Source: DATGYC01 sp035298385
GTDB lineage: Bacteria > Bacillota > Sulfobacillia > Symbiobacteriales > Symbiobacteriaceae
NCBI GenBank assembly: GCA_035298385.1
Contig: DATGYC010000121.1
Coordinates: 1-5,659, forward strand
Direction: 5' to 3'
Length of the DNA: 5,659 nucleotides
Shown: piece after piece, positions 1 through 5,659 of the stretch
How the letters are laid out: every line of letters starts with the position of its first letter
Position numbering within the stretch: position 1 is the first letter of the stretch
Program-made: the position numbers and the translations under genes
The notes under the pieces: model-generated
Told to the model about the DNA's origin: nothing
Seen by the model: the letters and a program-made list of their open reading frames with translations, nothing else
Database searches by the model: none

Positions 1-77
1 CCCAATAAACCCTCTTTTGCCACAAGGATTTCACCGAGATTAGTCGTAAATTCCATCTGGCCGCAATATTGCTTCAC

Positions 78-83
78 GGGAGG
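78..83 (+). promoter_or_regulatory. Ribosome binding site GGGAGG deciding the TTG start
   Basis: GGGAGG lies nine bases before the TTG at 93. It falls inside the longer reading frame that opens at TTG 69, so it supports 93 rather than 69 as the start. Starting at 93 also gives a textbook signal peptide (MNRLRK, then a hydrophobic core). Starting at 69 would add eight uninformative residues. Confidence 0.8.
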
Positions 84-92
84 AATTCCTAC

Positions 93-2708
93 TTGAATCG
101 TCTCCGTAAGCTCTTCTCGCTCCTACTCTCCTTGGCCATCGTAGCCAGCCTCTCGACCGCCGCCTTAGCCACGGATACCGGTAACCAGGGTCAGGTCGCC
201 CCTGTGCTCTGGGACGCCAGCAAGACCTATGACTGGTACACCGCCCTTGCGCAGACGACCGAACGCTCCACCGGTAAGGCCGAGACCGCGTTCTACACCA
301 TGGATATCAAGGCCAATGTCGCCAAGCTGACCATCACCAACGACGGCGTCAAGGAGCTGGACGTGGCCATCAATGGCCAGCACCTGAAGCTGAACGACCT
401 CTTCGCCCCGACCGGCACTGGCGAGTTCGCCCTGGACATCTCCAGCCTGGTCACCTACGGCGCCAACGCCGTGGCGATCCAGTCGCTCGGCAAGCCGGGC
501 GCCACCGCGACCATCAAGGTCGAGGCACCGAAGTTCACCGCTCGCATCCTGAACACCAACGACATCCACGCTGCGATCGACCCCCTGCCCAAGATGGCCG
601 CCTACATCAAGGCTGCCAAGGCCCAGGGCGGCAACGTCTTCTTCGTCGATGCCGGTGACAACTTCTCTGGCAACCCGGTCTCTGATCTGAACCATGGCGT
701 GCCGATGATCGAATCGCTCAACCAGATGACGGTTGACGCCTTCGCCGTCGGTAACCACGACTTCGACCATGGCCCGGCCAACACCCAGGCCCTGCGCGAG
801 CTGTCGAACTTTGAGTGGCTGAGCGCCAACACCTTTGTGGCCGACCAGTCCCTCACCCCGATCCAGCCCTTCAAGGCCTATGAGATCCACACGAACGAGC
901 TGGGCCAGAAGATCGCCTTCATCGGCCTGACCCAAGACCCGCCGGCGACCGGCGTCAAGAACCAGGTCGGCCTGCGGTTTGAGGATCCCGCCGTTCATGC
1001 GCAGCAACTGATCGCGGAGCTACGCGACCAGGTCAACCTGCTGGTGATCGTCTCCCACAACGGCATCGACTGGGACATCGCCAACGCGCCGGCCATGAGC
1101 GGCGCTGACCTGATCATCAGCGCTCACTCCCACACCTACCTCTCCAAGCCCACCGTCGCGGCCGGCATCCCCATCATGCAGGTCGGCTCCAGCGCCGCCA
1201 ACATCGGTGACCTGGTGCTCACCCAGACCGACACGGTCGCGCTCACGCCCGGCGCTGCTGGTGGCAAGTGGGCCGTCGCCACCAAGGATATGACCGCCGT
1301 CGACGCCGACGTGCAGGCGACGGTCACCAAGTGGAACGAGCAGATGGCCCCGATCCTGGCCACCAAGATCGGCACCAACGTTCGGACGCTTGACGCCGAC
1401 GGCGGCAAGACCGCCAACGACTCCGGCCTCGGCAACCTGATCGCTGACAGCCTGCGCGACGCGATGCAGGCCGACATGGGCATCTGGAACAACGGCGGCA
1501 TCCGCGCTGACCTGCCGGCTGGCGACATCACCATGAACTCCATCTACAAGGTGCTGCCCTTCGGCAACGTCCCCTGGAAGGCGACGGTGACCGGCGCCGA
1601 GGTCATCGATCTGCTGACCCGCTCCTTCGCCAAGCGCAACTCGATCGACCTGCAGATCTCCGGCGCTTCCTACACCGTCTTCACCAAGCCCGACGGCTCC
1701 CTCGACTACCTCGATGTGAAGGTGGCCGGTCAGCCGCTCGTGCTCGACCAGACCTACACCATGGCCCTGAGCGACTACGTCGCGACCACCCCGCAGTACT
1801 GGACCACGCTTCCGACCATCGTCGATATGTCCTCCGAGGTCGACGCCATCGCCATGGCGAACTTCGTCACGAAGCTCGGCACGGTCGACTACAAGACCAC
1901 CGAGGGCCGGATCAAGATCAAGACCTCCCCGACCCCGATCCCGGTCACCTCGGTCAACTTCTACAGCACCGCCAGCCTGCTGGCTGATGAGAGCGGCGCC
2001 CTGGTGCCCCTCACCAACCAGGCTGACGTGCTGGTGAGCGCTGAGTCGACCGCCTACCAGATCGACAACAGCGGCGGCGACTACGCCCCCAAGAACTTTG
2101 AGCACGTCGATGCGGGTCAGCCCCTCCCCCTCGCCGCCATCCAGAACGTGGGCAGCGGCAAGGTCTTCGGCATGGGCGCCATCCTGCTCGCCAACGGCTA
2201 CCAGACCGGCTGGCAGCATGCCCAGTGGTTCACCAACGTGCTGGACTATCTGAACGGCAGCAAGACTGGCACCCTGCTGGTTGACGCCGGCCACGGCCAG
2301 TACTACGGCAAGAGCCGCTTCACCCAGCTGACCTCCTTCCTGGCTGACCGCGGCTGGACGATGAACTTCACCAACACGAACACCCGCATCACCTCGGCGG
2401 GTCTGGTCGGTGTGAAGGTCTTCATGATCACCACCCCGGACGTGGTTGGCGCCTACACCGCTGACGAGCTGACCGTGCTGAAGAGCTGGGTAGCGGGCGG
2501 CGGCAAGCTGATCCTCGCCTCCCAGTCGGACTTCGGCGGCAACGCGAACGCCACGGAGATGAACAACATCGCCGCTGGCGTGGGCACGGTGATTCGCTTC
2601 AACAGCGATCAGGTCTCGGATAACACGAACAACGCCCGTGGCGCCAACTACAGCCCGGTGACGAACGAGTTCAACCCGGCCTACCCCGAGCTGCTGAAGG
2701 CCCGCTAA
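93..2708 (+). CDS. Secreted 5'-nucleotidase / metallophosphoesterase with extra N- and C-terminal domains
   Basis: Predicted extracellular enzyme of the UshA/YhcR-type 5'-nucleotidase family, which hydrolyses nucleotides or related phosphoesters using two metal ions. Numbering is from TTG 93 (871 residues). A signal peptide covers 1-26, with likely cleavage after ALA. Residues about 35-146 form a beta-rich module that may be galactose-binding-like. The metallophosphoesterase domain follows, with DIH (D157, H159), GDN (D189), GNHDFD (N221, H222, D225), SHNG (H322) and AHSH (H345, H347). H222 and D225 match the spacing of the UshA catalytic His-Asp pair. The nucleotidase C-terminal domain spans about 420-610 and carries NNGGIRADLPAGDIT and VLPFGN. 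From about 617 to the end is an extra region; about 725-840 resembles the ThuA/DUF4350 glutamine-amidotransferase-like fold, without an obvious catalytic cysteine. UshA is about 550 residues, so this protein is much longer. No sortase motif or C-terminal membrane anchor is seen. Enzyme class is secure; substrate is not. Confidence 0.93.
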   Translation: MNRLRKLFSLLLSLAIVASLSTAALATDTGNQGQVAPVLWDASKTYDWYTALAQTTERSTGKAETAFYTMDIKANVAKLTITNDGVKELDVAINGQHLKLNDLFAPTGTGEFALDISSLVTYGANAVAIQSLGKPGATATIKVEAPKFTARILNTNDIHAAIDPLPKMAAYIKAAKAQGGNVFFVDAGDNFSGNPVSDLNHGVPMIESLNQMTVDAFAVGNHDFDHGPANTQALRELSNFEWLSANTFVADQSLTPIQPFKAYEIHTNELGQKIAFIGLTQDPPATGVKNQVGLRFEDPAVHAQQLIAELRDQVNLLVIVSHNGIDWDIANAPAMSGADLIISAHSHTYLSKPTVAAGIPIMQVGSSAANIGDLVLTQTDTVALTPGAAGGKWAVATKDMTAVDADVQATVTKWNEQMAPILATKIGTNVRTLDADGGKTANDSGLGNLIADSLRDAMQADMGIWNNGGIRADLPAGDITMNSIYKVLPFGNVPWKATVTGAEVIDLLTRSFAKRNSIDLQISGASYTVFTKPDGSLDYLDVKVAGQPLVLDQTYTMALSDYVATTPQYWTTLPTIVDMSSEVDAIAMANFVTKLGTVDYKTTEGRIKIKTSPTPIPVTSVNFYSTASLLADESGALVPLTNQADVLVSAESTAYQIDNSGGDYAPKNFEHVDAGQPLPLAAIQNVGSGKVFGMGAILLANGYQTGWQHAQWFTNVLDYLNGSKTGTLLVDAGHGQYYGKSRFTQLTSFLADRGWTMNFTNTNTRITSAGLVGVKVFMITTPDVVGAYTADELTVLKSWVAGGGKLILASQSDFGGNANATEMNNIAAGVGTVIRFNSDQVSDNTNNARGANYSPVTNEFNPAYPELLKAR

Positions 2709-2712
2709 GCCG

Positions 2713-2931
2713 ATGGCCCTGCCAGCGCTGACGGTTAGCGTGGACGGCAAGGAGGTCCGGCTCTTCGTGGGCGCCGAGGTGAAGCACGCCCTGAACTGGG
2801 CCGGTGGGCATGAACTCATCGCCCGGGTCACGAGCGGGAGCCTGATCGTCTGGGACGAGACGGCCGGCGCACCCACCGACCTCGGGGGCGCCCTCTACGA
2901 AGGGCAGCGCCTCGCGATTCGACCCGCATAA
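2713..2931 (+). CDS. Small protein with beta-grasp-like pattern, downstream of nucleotidase
   Basis: This 72-residue protein starts four bases after the nucleotidase stop and ends just before a strong terminator, so the two genes are probably co-transcribed. The ribosome binding site is poor (GAAGG about 12 bases upstream), suggesting translation by coupling. Composition matches the flanking GC-rich gene. The pattern is two N-terminal strands (LTVSVDG, KEVRLFVGA), a helix (VKHALNWA), then strands around LIVWDETAG and a final GALYEGQRLAIRP. This order resembles beta-grasp proteins of the ThiS/MoaD/TGS kind. It lacks the C-terminal Gly-Gly of sulphur carriers and has no cysteine, so it is neither a classical ThiS/MoaD nor a 2Fe-2S ferredoxin. 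There is no signal peptide, so it should be cytoplasmic, unlike its neighbour. The fold is my inference; the function is unknown. Confidence 0.72.
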   Translation: MALPALTVSVDGKEVRLFVGAEVKHALNWAGGHELIARVTSGSLIVWDETAGAPTDLGGALYEGQRLAIRPA

Positions 2932-2934
2932 GCG

Positions 2935-2972
2935 AAAGCCCCCCCGATGCGTTGAGCGTCGGGGGGGTTTTT
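2935..2972 (+). terminator. Strong intrinsic terminator of the nucleotidase unit
   Basis: A stem of seven C (2939-2945) pairs with seven G (2961-2967). It is extended inward by GATGC/GCGTC pairing (one G-T wobble) to a five-base loop at 2951-2955. Five T follow at 2968-2972. The A run at 2935-2937 can pair with part of the T tract. It begins four bases after the stop codon of the 72-residue gene. Confidence 0.93.
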
Positions 2973-3099
2973 AGGCATTTTACAGTTGATTACGCTGATT
3001 CCCTGGTGTAGTGTCCGCAGGAACTGTTGCTCCTGGGCTAGGATCGCGGCTCTCGCACGTTCGATGCGTAGCTTGGCTGGGCGATACTCATGATGAAAC
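2973..3099. other. Intergenic spacer between convergent units, no gene seen
   Basis: This spacer separates the terminator of the plus-strand unit from the terminator hairpin of the minus-strand orphan. I see no convincing start codon with ribosome binding site, RNA gene or promoter in it. It does contain two short sequences (2978-2992 and 3004-3012) that reappear in inverted orientation on the far side of the orphan gene. Confidence 0.5.
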
Positions 3100-3133
3100 A
3101 AGACCTGGGCATCTGACTAGACGCCCAGGTCTT
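3100..3133 (-). terminator. Probable intrinsic terminator of the orphan membrane protein gene
   Basis: An 11-base perfect inverted repeat (AAGACCTGGGC at 3100-3110 with GCCCAGGTCTT at 3123-3133) has a 12-base loop that can form three more pairs. Read on the minus strand the hairpin is followed by GTTTCAT, a short and interrupted T tract, so termination may be only moderate. It lies 26 bases past the stop codon of the minus-strand gene and faces the plus-strand terminator at 2935-2972. Confidence 0.7.
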
Positions 3134-3159
3134 GGGTTAAGAGACCAGCGGTAAGAACT

Positions 3160-3942
3160 TTACGACTTCCACTCTGGAAATAGGTACCAACGGGTCGTAA
3201 CCTTGTCCGAACTCCATCCCTCAAAGGTGTTATGAGTGATAATCTTGGACTCGAAGAACCCAACGTACCTACCCCTGCCCACTTCGAGCATTGGTAGGGT
3301 GAGTGGGCGAGAGAAATCTCCTCCCGCAATCGCCAGTGTTACTTGGACACATGGAAACGCTTCCTTGCCGTTACCAAACGCTCTGATTGCGTTTGACAGT
3401 GTCCCCCAGTAATAATCAGAGTCATTCCACTCATCCATCGCAGACTTATACGTCATCACCGAGAAGTAGCGTACCTGCCTTGATTCATGGGCCGCTCGGA
3501 GTTGCGCGATCACGGTGTCAATTTCATCACCAACTTGAACTGACCCCATCGGAAATCTGTAAGTAGAATGAATGATCACGGGGTCCTTCTGGAACGGACC
3601 TACGCTCCAAGTAACCGTGACACTCCCTAATTCAATGGCATAGGACAAGTGCCCATTCGCATGCATCTTCCTTAGCTGCTCAGGTGTGCGTCCCGTCAGG
3701 TCGCGAAGTGAATTGATCGTACCCTCGGATGCGGTCCGTTCGTCCTTCCAAGGGCTGTCCCGATCCGTATAGATGACCCAATCAGCCACCGGACGCTTCT
3801 CGGCAGCAAGCCGCAGGTTCTCTTGGATTGCCTTACGACTTCCGCAGGCGTCGTCAGGCGCGGGCTTTTCAGTGACGAGTAGGGCGATAACCGCGGCGAC
3901 GAGAGCCGCCGCGCCAACGGCCCATTTGATGTGTTTCATCAT
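3160..3942 (-). CDS. Uncharacterised membrane-anchored (extracytoplasmic) protein
   Basis: I do not recognise this 260-residue protein. It opens with MMKHIK and a hydrophobic stretch at about 7-23, an uncleaved anchor or signal peptide; no lipobox precedes the first cysteine. The remainder is soluble, probably outside the membrane. It has only two cysteines, C33 and C198, which could form a disulphide. The C-terminal third is aromatic-rich (DSDYYWG, YVGFFES, RWYLFPEW). A strong AAGGAGGT site at 3947-3954 precedes two adjacent ATG codons (3942 and 3939). The second has the more usual spacing (eight bases from GGAGG rather than five), so the protein may start one residue later. Sample stretches run about 47-53% GC against about 70% next door, suggesting acquired DNA. 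The gene stands alone between two terminators, and I see no clear promoter in the short gap upstream. Confidence 0.85.
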   Translation of the reverse strand: MMKHIKWAVGAAALVAAVIALLVTEKPAPDDACGSRKAIQENLRLAAEKRPVADWVIYTDRDSPWKDERTASEGTINSLRDLTGRTPEQLRKMHANGHLSYAIELGSVTVTWSVGPFQKDPVIIHSTYRFPMGSVQVGDEIDTVIAQLRAAHESRQVRYFSVMTYKSAMDEWNDSDYYWGTLSNAIRAFGNGKEAFPCVQVTLAIAGGDFSRPLTLPMLEVGRGRYVGFFESKIITHNTFEGWSSDKVTTRWYLFPEWKS

Positions 3943-3946
3943 GTTT

Positions 3947-3954
3947 ACCTCCTT
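3947..3954 (-). promoter_or_regulatory. Consensus ribosome binding site AAGGAGGT before tandem ATG codons
   Basis: On the minus strand AAGGAGGT is followed by AAAC and then ATGATG. This near-perfect anti-Shine-Dalgarno match is the best evidence that the orphan frame is a real, translated gene. It limits the start to 3942 or 3939. Confidence 0.88.
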
Positions 3955-3991
3955 AACTGATCAGCTGTAAAAAAACGACTACACCAAACCC

Positions 3992-4026
3992 AAAAAGCGA
4001 GCGCCCCCGCCAGGGAGGCGCCCGCT
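3992..4026 (-). terminator. Intrinsic terminator of the DUF1232 operon
   Basis: Read on the minus strand, AGCGGGCGCC and its partner GGCGCTCGCT form a GC-rich stem (4017-4026 with 3996-4005, one mismatch). Further C-G pairs lie inside, and a run of T at 3996-3992 follows. It starts five bases after the stop codon of the 330-residue gene and isolates the operon from the orphan gene downstream. Confidence 0.9.
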
Positions 4027-4030
4027 CAAC

Positions 4031-5023
4031 TCACCGCCGCCGCACCAACCGCAGCAGCGCATTCTTCGTCCGCCCCGGCAGGACCTGCGTCATCTGCCGG
4101 ACGCCCTCTGCGGCCGTCTCCAGGACCTGGCCCTCACCGGGCCAGGCCTCCTCCAGGACCGCCGCTGGGACCGCGCTCCGCATCTCATCGATCGCAAAGA
4201 GCGCGATCGCCAGGTCATCGACGAGGCCCAGTCCACCCAACAGATCCGGGATCAGATCGAGCGGCGAGAGGAAGTACGCAATCACTGCGCCTACCAGGAT
4301 CTTCGACTTGGCCGAGACCCGTGGGTCCCGCACGAGCCGGACCATCATCACGAAGAAGTCCGGCACCGCCAGGAGCCAGGGCACGACCGGCTGGACCCAG
4401 GCGGGCACCCGGCCGCTCACGAAGGTCTGGATCTTCGCCCGGATCTCCTTGTAGTAGAGCCCGTGCTCCTCGACCGTCCGCTCCGGCACCACCTCAAGCG
4501 CCCGCTCCTCCACCAGGACCGGTTCGAGCACCACCGGTGCCGCCTCCGCCGCCCGGACCTCCGTCGCCTGTGAATCGGTGAGCGGCAGGAGCGCCGCCAC
4601 CAGATCACGAATCCGGACGATCACCCGCTCCGAACCGATGATCACCGTCTCCAGCTGGAAGGTGGCTGGCACCTCGTCCAGCAGTTCACCGAGCTCTAGC
4701 CGGAGCTGACCGTTCTCATAGGTCCCCGGGATCTGCTCGAACGCCTTCTGCAGGGCGATCTCCTTGAGGAAGCCGGGGATCAGCCCCAGGTTGGACCAGG
4801 TAACGCCGAGGATCAGGGTAGTCCCCTCACAGTGGAGCACGGTAAAGCGCAACTCAACCGGCAACCCTACCGGAAGCCGCTCGTGCGTCACCTTCACCCG
4901 GACCCTTGCCGCACCCGACTCCAGGATCACCTCGGGTTGGTCGGCCCAGTTGCCGCCGTAGCTAACCAGGGCGGCCTGGATGTCGGTGGCGCTCCACTCA
5001 AGCTGGACTCCAGAGATCTTCAC
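4031..5023 (-). CDS. DUF1232 (YkvA-like) membrane-associated protein with N-terminal LmeA/DUF2993-like region
   Basis: A 330-residue protein. The C-terminal part carries the DUF1232 signature: RLVRDPRVSAKSK (229-241), a hydrophobic segment with YFLSPLDLIPD (250-260), then GLVDD (266-270). DUF1232 is found in YkvA-type proteins, small membrane-associated proteins of unknown function, usually about 100 residues, so this is a much longer fusion. The N-terminal region (about 1-145) is rich in alternating strands and has one helix-like block (GFLKEIALQKAFEQI, 84-98). The pattern resembles lipid-binding LmeA/DUF2993 proteins, but this is weak and inferred. A charged Glu/Val/Ala-rich linker (about 150-190) joins the halves, and WLLAVPDFFVMMV (216-228) may lie on or in the membrane. 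The start is GTG, eight bases after GGAGGG, which sits inside the upstream gene. There is no spacer: the preceding stop TAA touches the GTG. Function is unknown. Confidence 0.9.
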   Translation of the reverse strand: MKISGVQLEWSATDIQAALVSYGGNWADQPEVILESGAARVRVKVTHERLPVGLPVELRFTVLHCEGTTLILGVTWSNLGLIPGFLKEIALQKAFEQIPGTYENGQLRLELGELLDEVPATFQLETVIIGSERVIVRIRDLVAALLPLTDSQATEVRAAEAAPVVLEPVLVEERALEVVPERTVEEHGLYYKEIRAKIQTFVSGRVPAWVQPVVPWLLAVPDFFVMMVRLVRDPRVSAKSKILVGAVIAYFLSPLDLIPDLLGGLGLVDDLAIALFAIDEMRSAVPAAVLEEAWPGEGQVLETAAEGVRQMTQVLPGRTKNALLRLVRRR

Positions 5024-5296
5024 TTAGGCATCCCTCCACTCCTTGAGCCCATCCCGGGTCGTCAACGCCCATGCGATCTGCGTGCTGCCCGCCTCCGTAT
5101 ACTCGATCCGCCAGGCCCACCAGCCGCGGCCGGTGTCCGGGAAGGGGTGCCCCTGCTTGGCAGGGATCGCGTGGCGCAGTTCGGCGCCAAGCTCGCCTAC
5201 CTTCGTAGCGATCAGACCCTTGTCACGGCGGATCCGAGTCCGGCGGGCCCAGTAGATGACGGCGACGACGAGGGACAAGATCAAAAGTATTTGCAT
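5024..5296 (-). CDS. Small single-pass membrane protein, first gene of the DUF1232 operon
   Basis: A 90-residue protein that I do not recognise as a named family. Residues 2-16 form one hydrophobic segment (LLILSLVVAVIYW), directly followed by a very basic stretch (ARRTRIRRDK, 17-26). By the positive-inside rule the remaining two thirds should face the cytoplasm. That part contains a tryptophan-rich block (RGWWAWRIEY, 57-66) and ends in TTRDGLKEWRDA. The start ATG has GGAG eight bases upstream (5305-5308). Its stop codon abuts the GTG of the DUF1232 protein, and the ribosome binding site of that gene lies within this coding region. The two are therefore probably translationally coupled and work together at the membrane, though nothing shows how. 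Composition matches the operon partner. Confidence 0.85.
   Translation of the reverse strand: MQILLILSLVVAVIYWARRTRIRRDKGLIATKVGELGAELRHAIPAKQGHPFPDTGRGWWAWRIEYTEAGSTQIAWALTTRDGLKEWRDA
5031..5037 (-). promoter_or_regulatory. Internal ribosome binding site GGAGGGA for the GTG-started DUF1232 gene
   Basis: The minus strand reads GGAGGG, eight bases, then GTG at 5023. The site is inside the last codons of the small membrane protein, and the intervening bases include its TAA stop. This layout is typical of translational coupling and supports the GTG start. Confidence 0.8.
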
Positions 5297-5405
5297 TGAA
5301 CTCTCTCCACCCTGTAGGATTCGGTATGGTGGGTAAAAGGTTCGAGCCGATTGCCCACCCTCTCATTCTTCAGGGTTTCCACGTTGGGGAAAGGAGTCCT
5401 GCCCA
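5297..5405. promoter_or_regulatory. Divergent intergenic region, presumed promoters for both sides
   Basis: This 109-base gap lies between the minus-strand operon and the plus-strand methyltransferase, so it should hold both promoters. I find no convincing -35/-10 pair on either strand. It contains a short inverted repeat (GGTGGG at 5328-5333, CCCACC at 5354-5359) and a direct repeat CCACCCT (5307-5313, 5355-5361). An AAGGAG ribosome binding site at 5391-5396 serves the plus-strand gene. Confidence 0.5.
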
Positions 5406-5659
5406 ATGGCGGCCAGTAATCTGGTCTTGATCCTCTATCAACCACAAGAGATCGTCAACGTGGCCGCAGTGATCCGCGGCATGTCGAACTTTGGCCTTCC
5501 CACCCTCCGCCTCATCACCCCCGCGGCTTGGGATCCCTATCGGATCGCCGGGATCGCCCACCACACCGAGCGGATCATCGAGACTGTAGAGCCATATGAG
5601 TCGCTTGAGGCGGCCATGCACGACGTCTCCTTCGCCCTCGCCACCACCGGGCGCCCCCG
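5406..5659 (+). CDS. SPOUT-class RNA 2'-O-methyltransferase (TrmH/TrmJ-like), 5' part only
   Basis: The frame opens at ATG 5406, nine bases after AAGGAG, and runs off the window, so only 84 residues are visible. Residues 6-36 read as a SpoU/TrmH-type N-terminus: a hydrophobic strand (LVLILYQPQ), then a motif-1-like segment (NVAAVIRGMSNFGL, with N18 and R24), then LRLITP. This matches the pattern of enzymes that methylate ribose 2'-OH groups in tRNA or rRNA using S-adenosylmethionine. The part that binds the cofactor, with the SPOUT knot motifs 2 and 3, lies beyond the edge, so TrmJ, TrmL, TrmH and LasT-like members cannot be told apart. The DPYRIAGIAHHTE segment (43-55) is family-like. The gene is divergent from the membrane-protein operon and unlikely to be linked to it in function. 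Confidence 0.85.
   Translation, partial: MAASNLVLILYQPQEIVNVAAVIRGMSNFGLPTLRLITPAAWDPYRIAGIAHHTERIIETVEPYESLEAAMHDVSFALATTGRP

Larger units (their letters stand above)
2978..3986. repeat. Short inverted repeats bracketing the lower-GC orphan gene
   Basis: TGGTGTAGT occurs at 3004-3012 on the plus strand and at 3986-3978 on the minus strand. TTTTACAGTTGATTA at 2978-2992 matches TTTTACAGCTGATCA on the minus strand at 3972-3958 (13 of 15). Both pairs are inverted and flank the orphan gene and its terminator, but their internal order differs between the two sides. They could be remnants of an insertion boundary, or chance. Confidence 0.3.

Noticed and set aside
17..22. TTGCCA as a -35 box for the nucleotidase
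   Set aside because: It matches five of six consensus bases, but no acceptable -10 box lies 16-18 bases further on.
165..1007. A 280-codon minus-strand frame opposite the 5' half of the nucleotidase
   Set aside because: Same GC-driven shadow effect; repetitive Val/Gly/Asp/Leu composition and no recognisable motif.
1020..2876. A 618-codon open frame on the minus strand opposite the nucleotidase
   Set aside because: Antisense shadow of a GC-rich gene. Its translation is low-complexity, rich in Val, Gly, Asp and His, with no domain pattern, while the plus-strand frame has clear catalytic motifs.
2895..3101. A 68-codon minus-strand frame across the intergenic spacer
   Set aside because: It reads through the strong terminator hairpin and the end of the 72-residue gene, and has no protein family pattern.
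3957..3964. CTGATCAG palindrome next to the orphan gene's ribosome binding site
   Set aside because: Only eight bases long and without a second copy; too little to call an operator.
4321..4581. Proline- and arginine-rich plus-strand frame
   Set aside because: Antisense to the DUF1232 gene; the Pro/Ala/Arg runs are what GC-rich linker codons give in the wrong frame.
4832..5299. A 155-codon plus-strand frame across both operon genes
   Set aside because: Antisense to two genes with good ribosome binding sites and membrane or domain patterns; no motif of its own.
5370..5621. An 83-codon minus-strand frame at the right edge
   Set aside because: Opposite the methyltransferase start, which has a good ribosome binding site and family-like sequence.

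Overview
The window is GC-rich chromosomal DNA, with many codons ending in G or C. It has strong GGAGG-type ribosome binding sites, TTG and GTG starts, and short intrinsic terminators. This fits a high-GC Bacillota lineage (Symbiobacterium-like) or a Chloroflexota-type bacterium. The assignment is an inference from composition and gene style, and no phylogenetic marker is complete here.

Layout. (1) Positions 93-2931, plus strand: a secreted multidomain 5'-nucleotidase/metallophosphoesterase, then four bases later a 72-residue protein with a beta-grasp-like pattern. A very strong intrinsic terminator closes this unit at 2935-2972. (2) Positions 3100-3942, minus strand: a membrane-anchored orphan protein, visibly less GC-rich than its surroundings, with its own terminator. 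(3) Positions 3992-5296, minus strand: a two-gene operon. A 90-residue single-pass membrane protein is followed, with no spacer, by a 330-residue protein with a YkvA-like DUF1232 C-terminus. A GC-rich terminator ends it. (4) From 5406 to the right edge, plus strand: the 5' end of a SPOUT-class RNA methyltransferase (TrmH/TrmJ-like), divergent from the operon.

How the genes relate. Only two pairs look functionally linked by layout: nucleotidase with the beta-grasp-like protein, and the small membrane protein with the DUF1232 protein. The nucleotidase would act outside the membrane, releasing phosphate or nucleosides from nucleotides. The DUF1232 pair is membrane-associated with unknown function. 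The RNA methyltransferase is an ordinary housekeeping-type gene. I see no RNA genes, transposase, CRISPR array or defence system. The least explained parts are the lower-GC orphan with short inverted repeats at both edges, the non-catalytic-looking extra domains of the nucleotidase, and its small partner.
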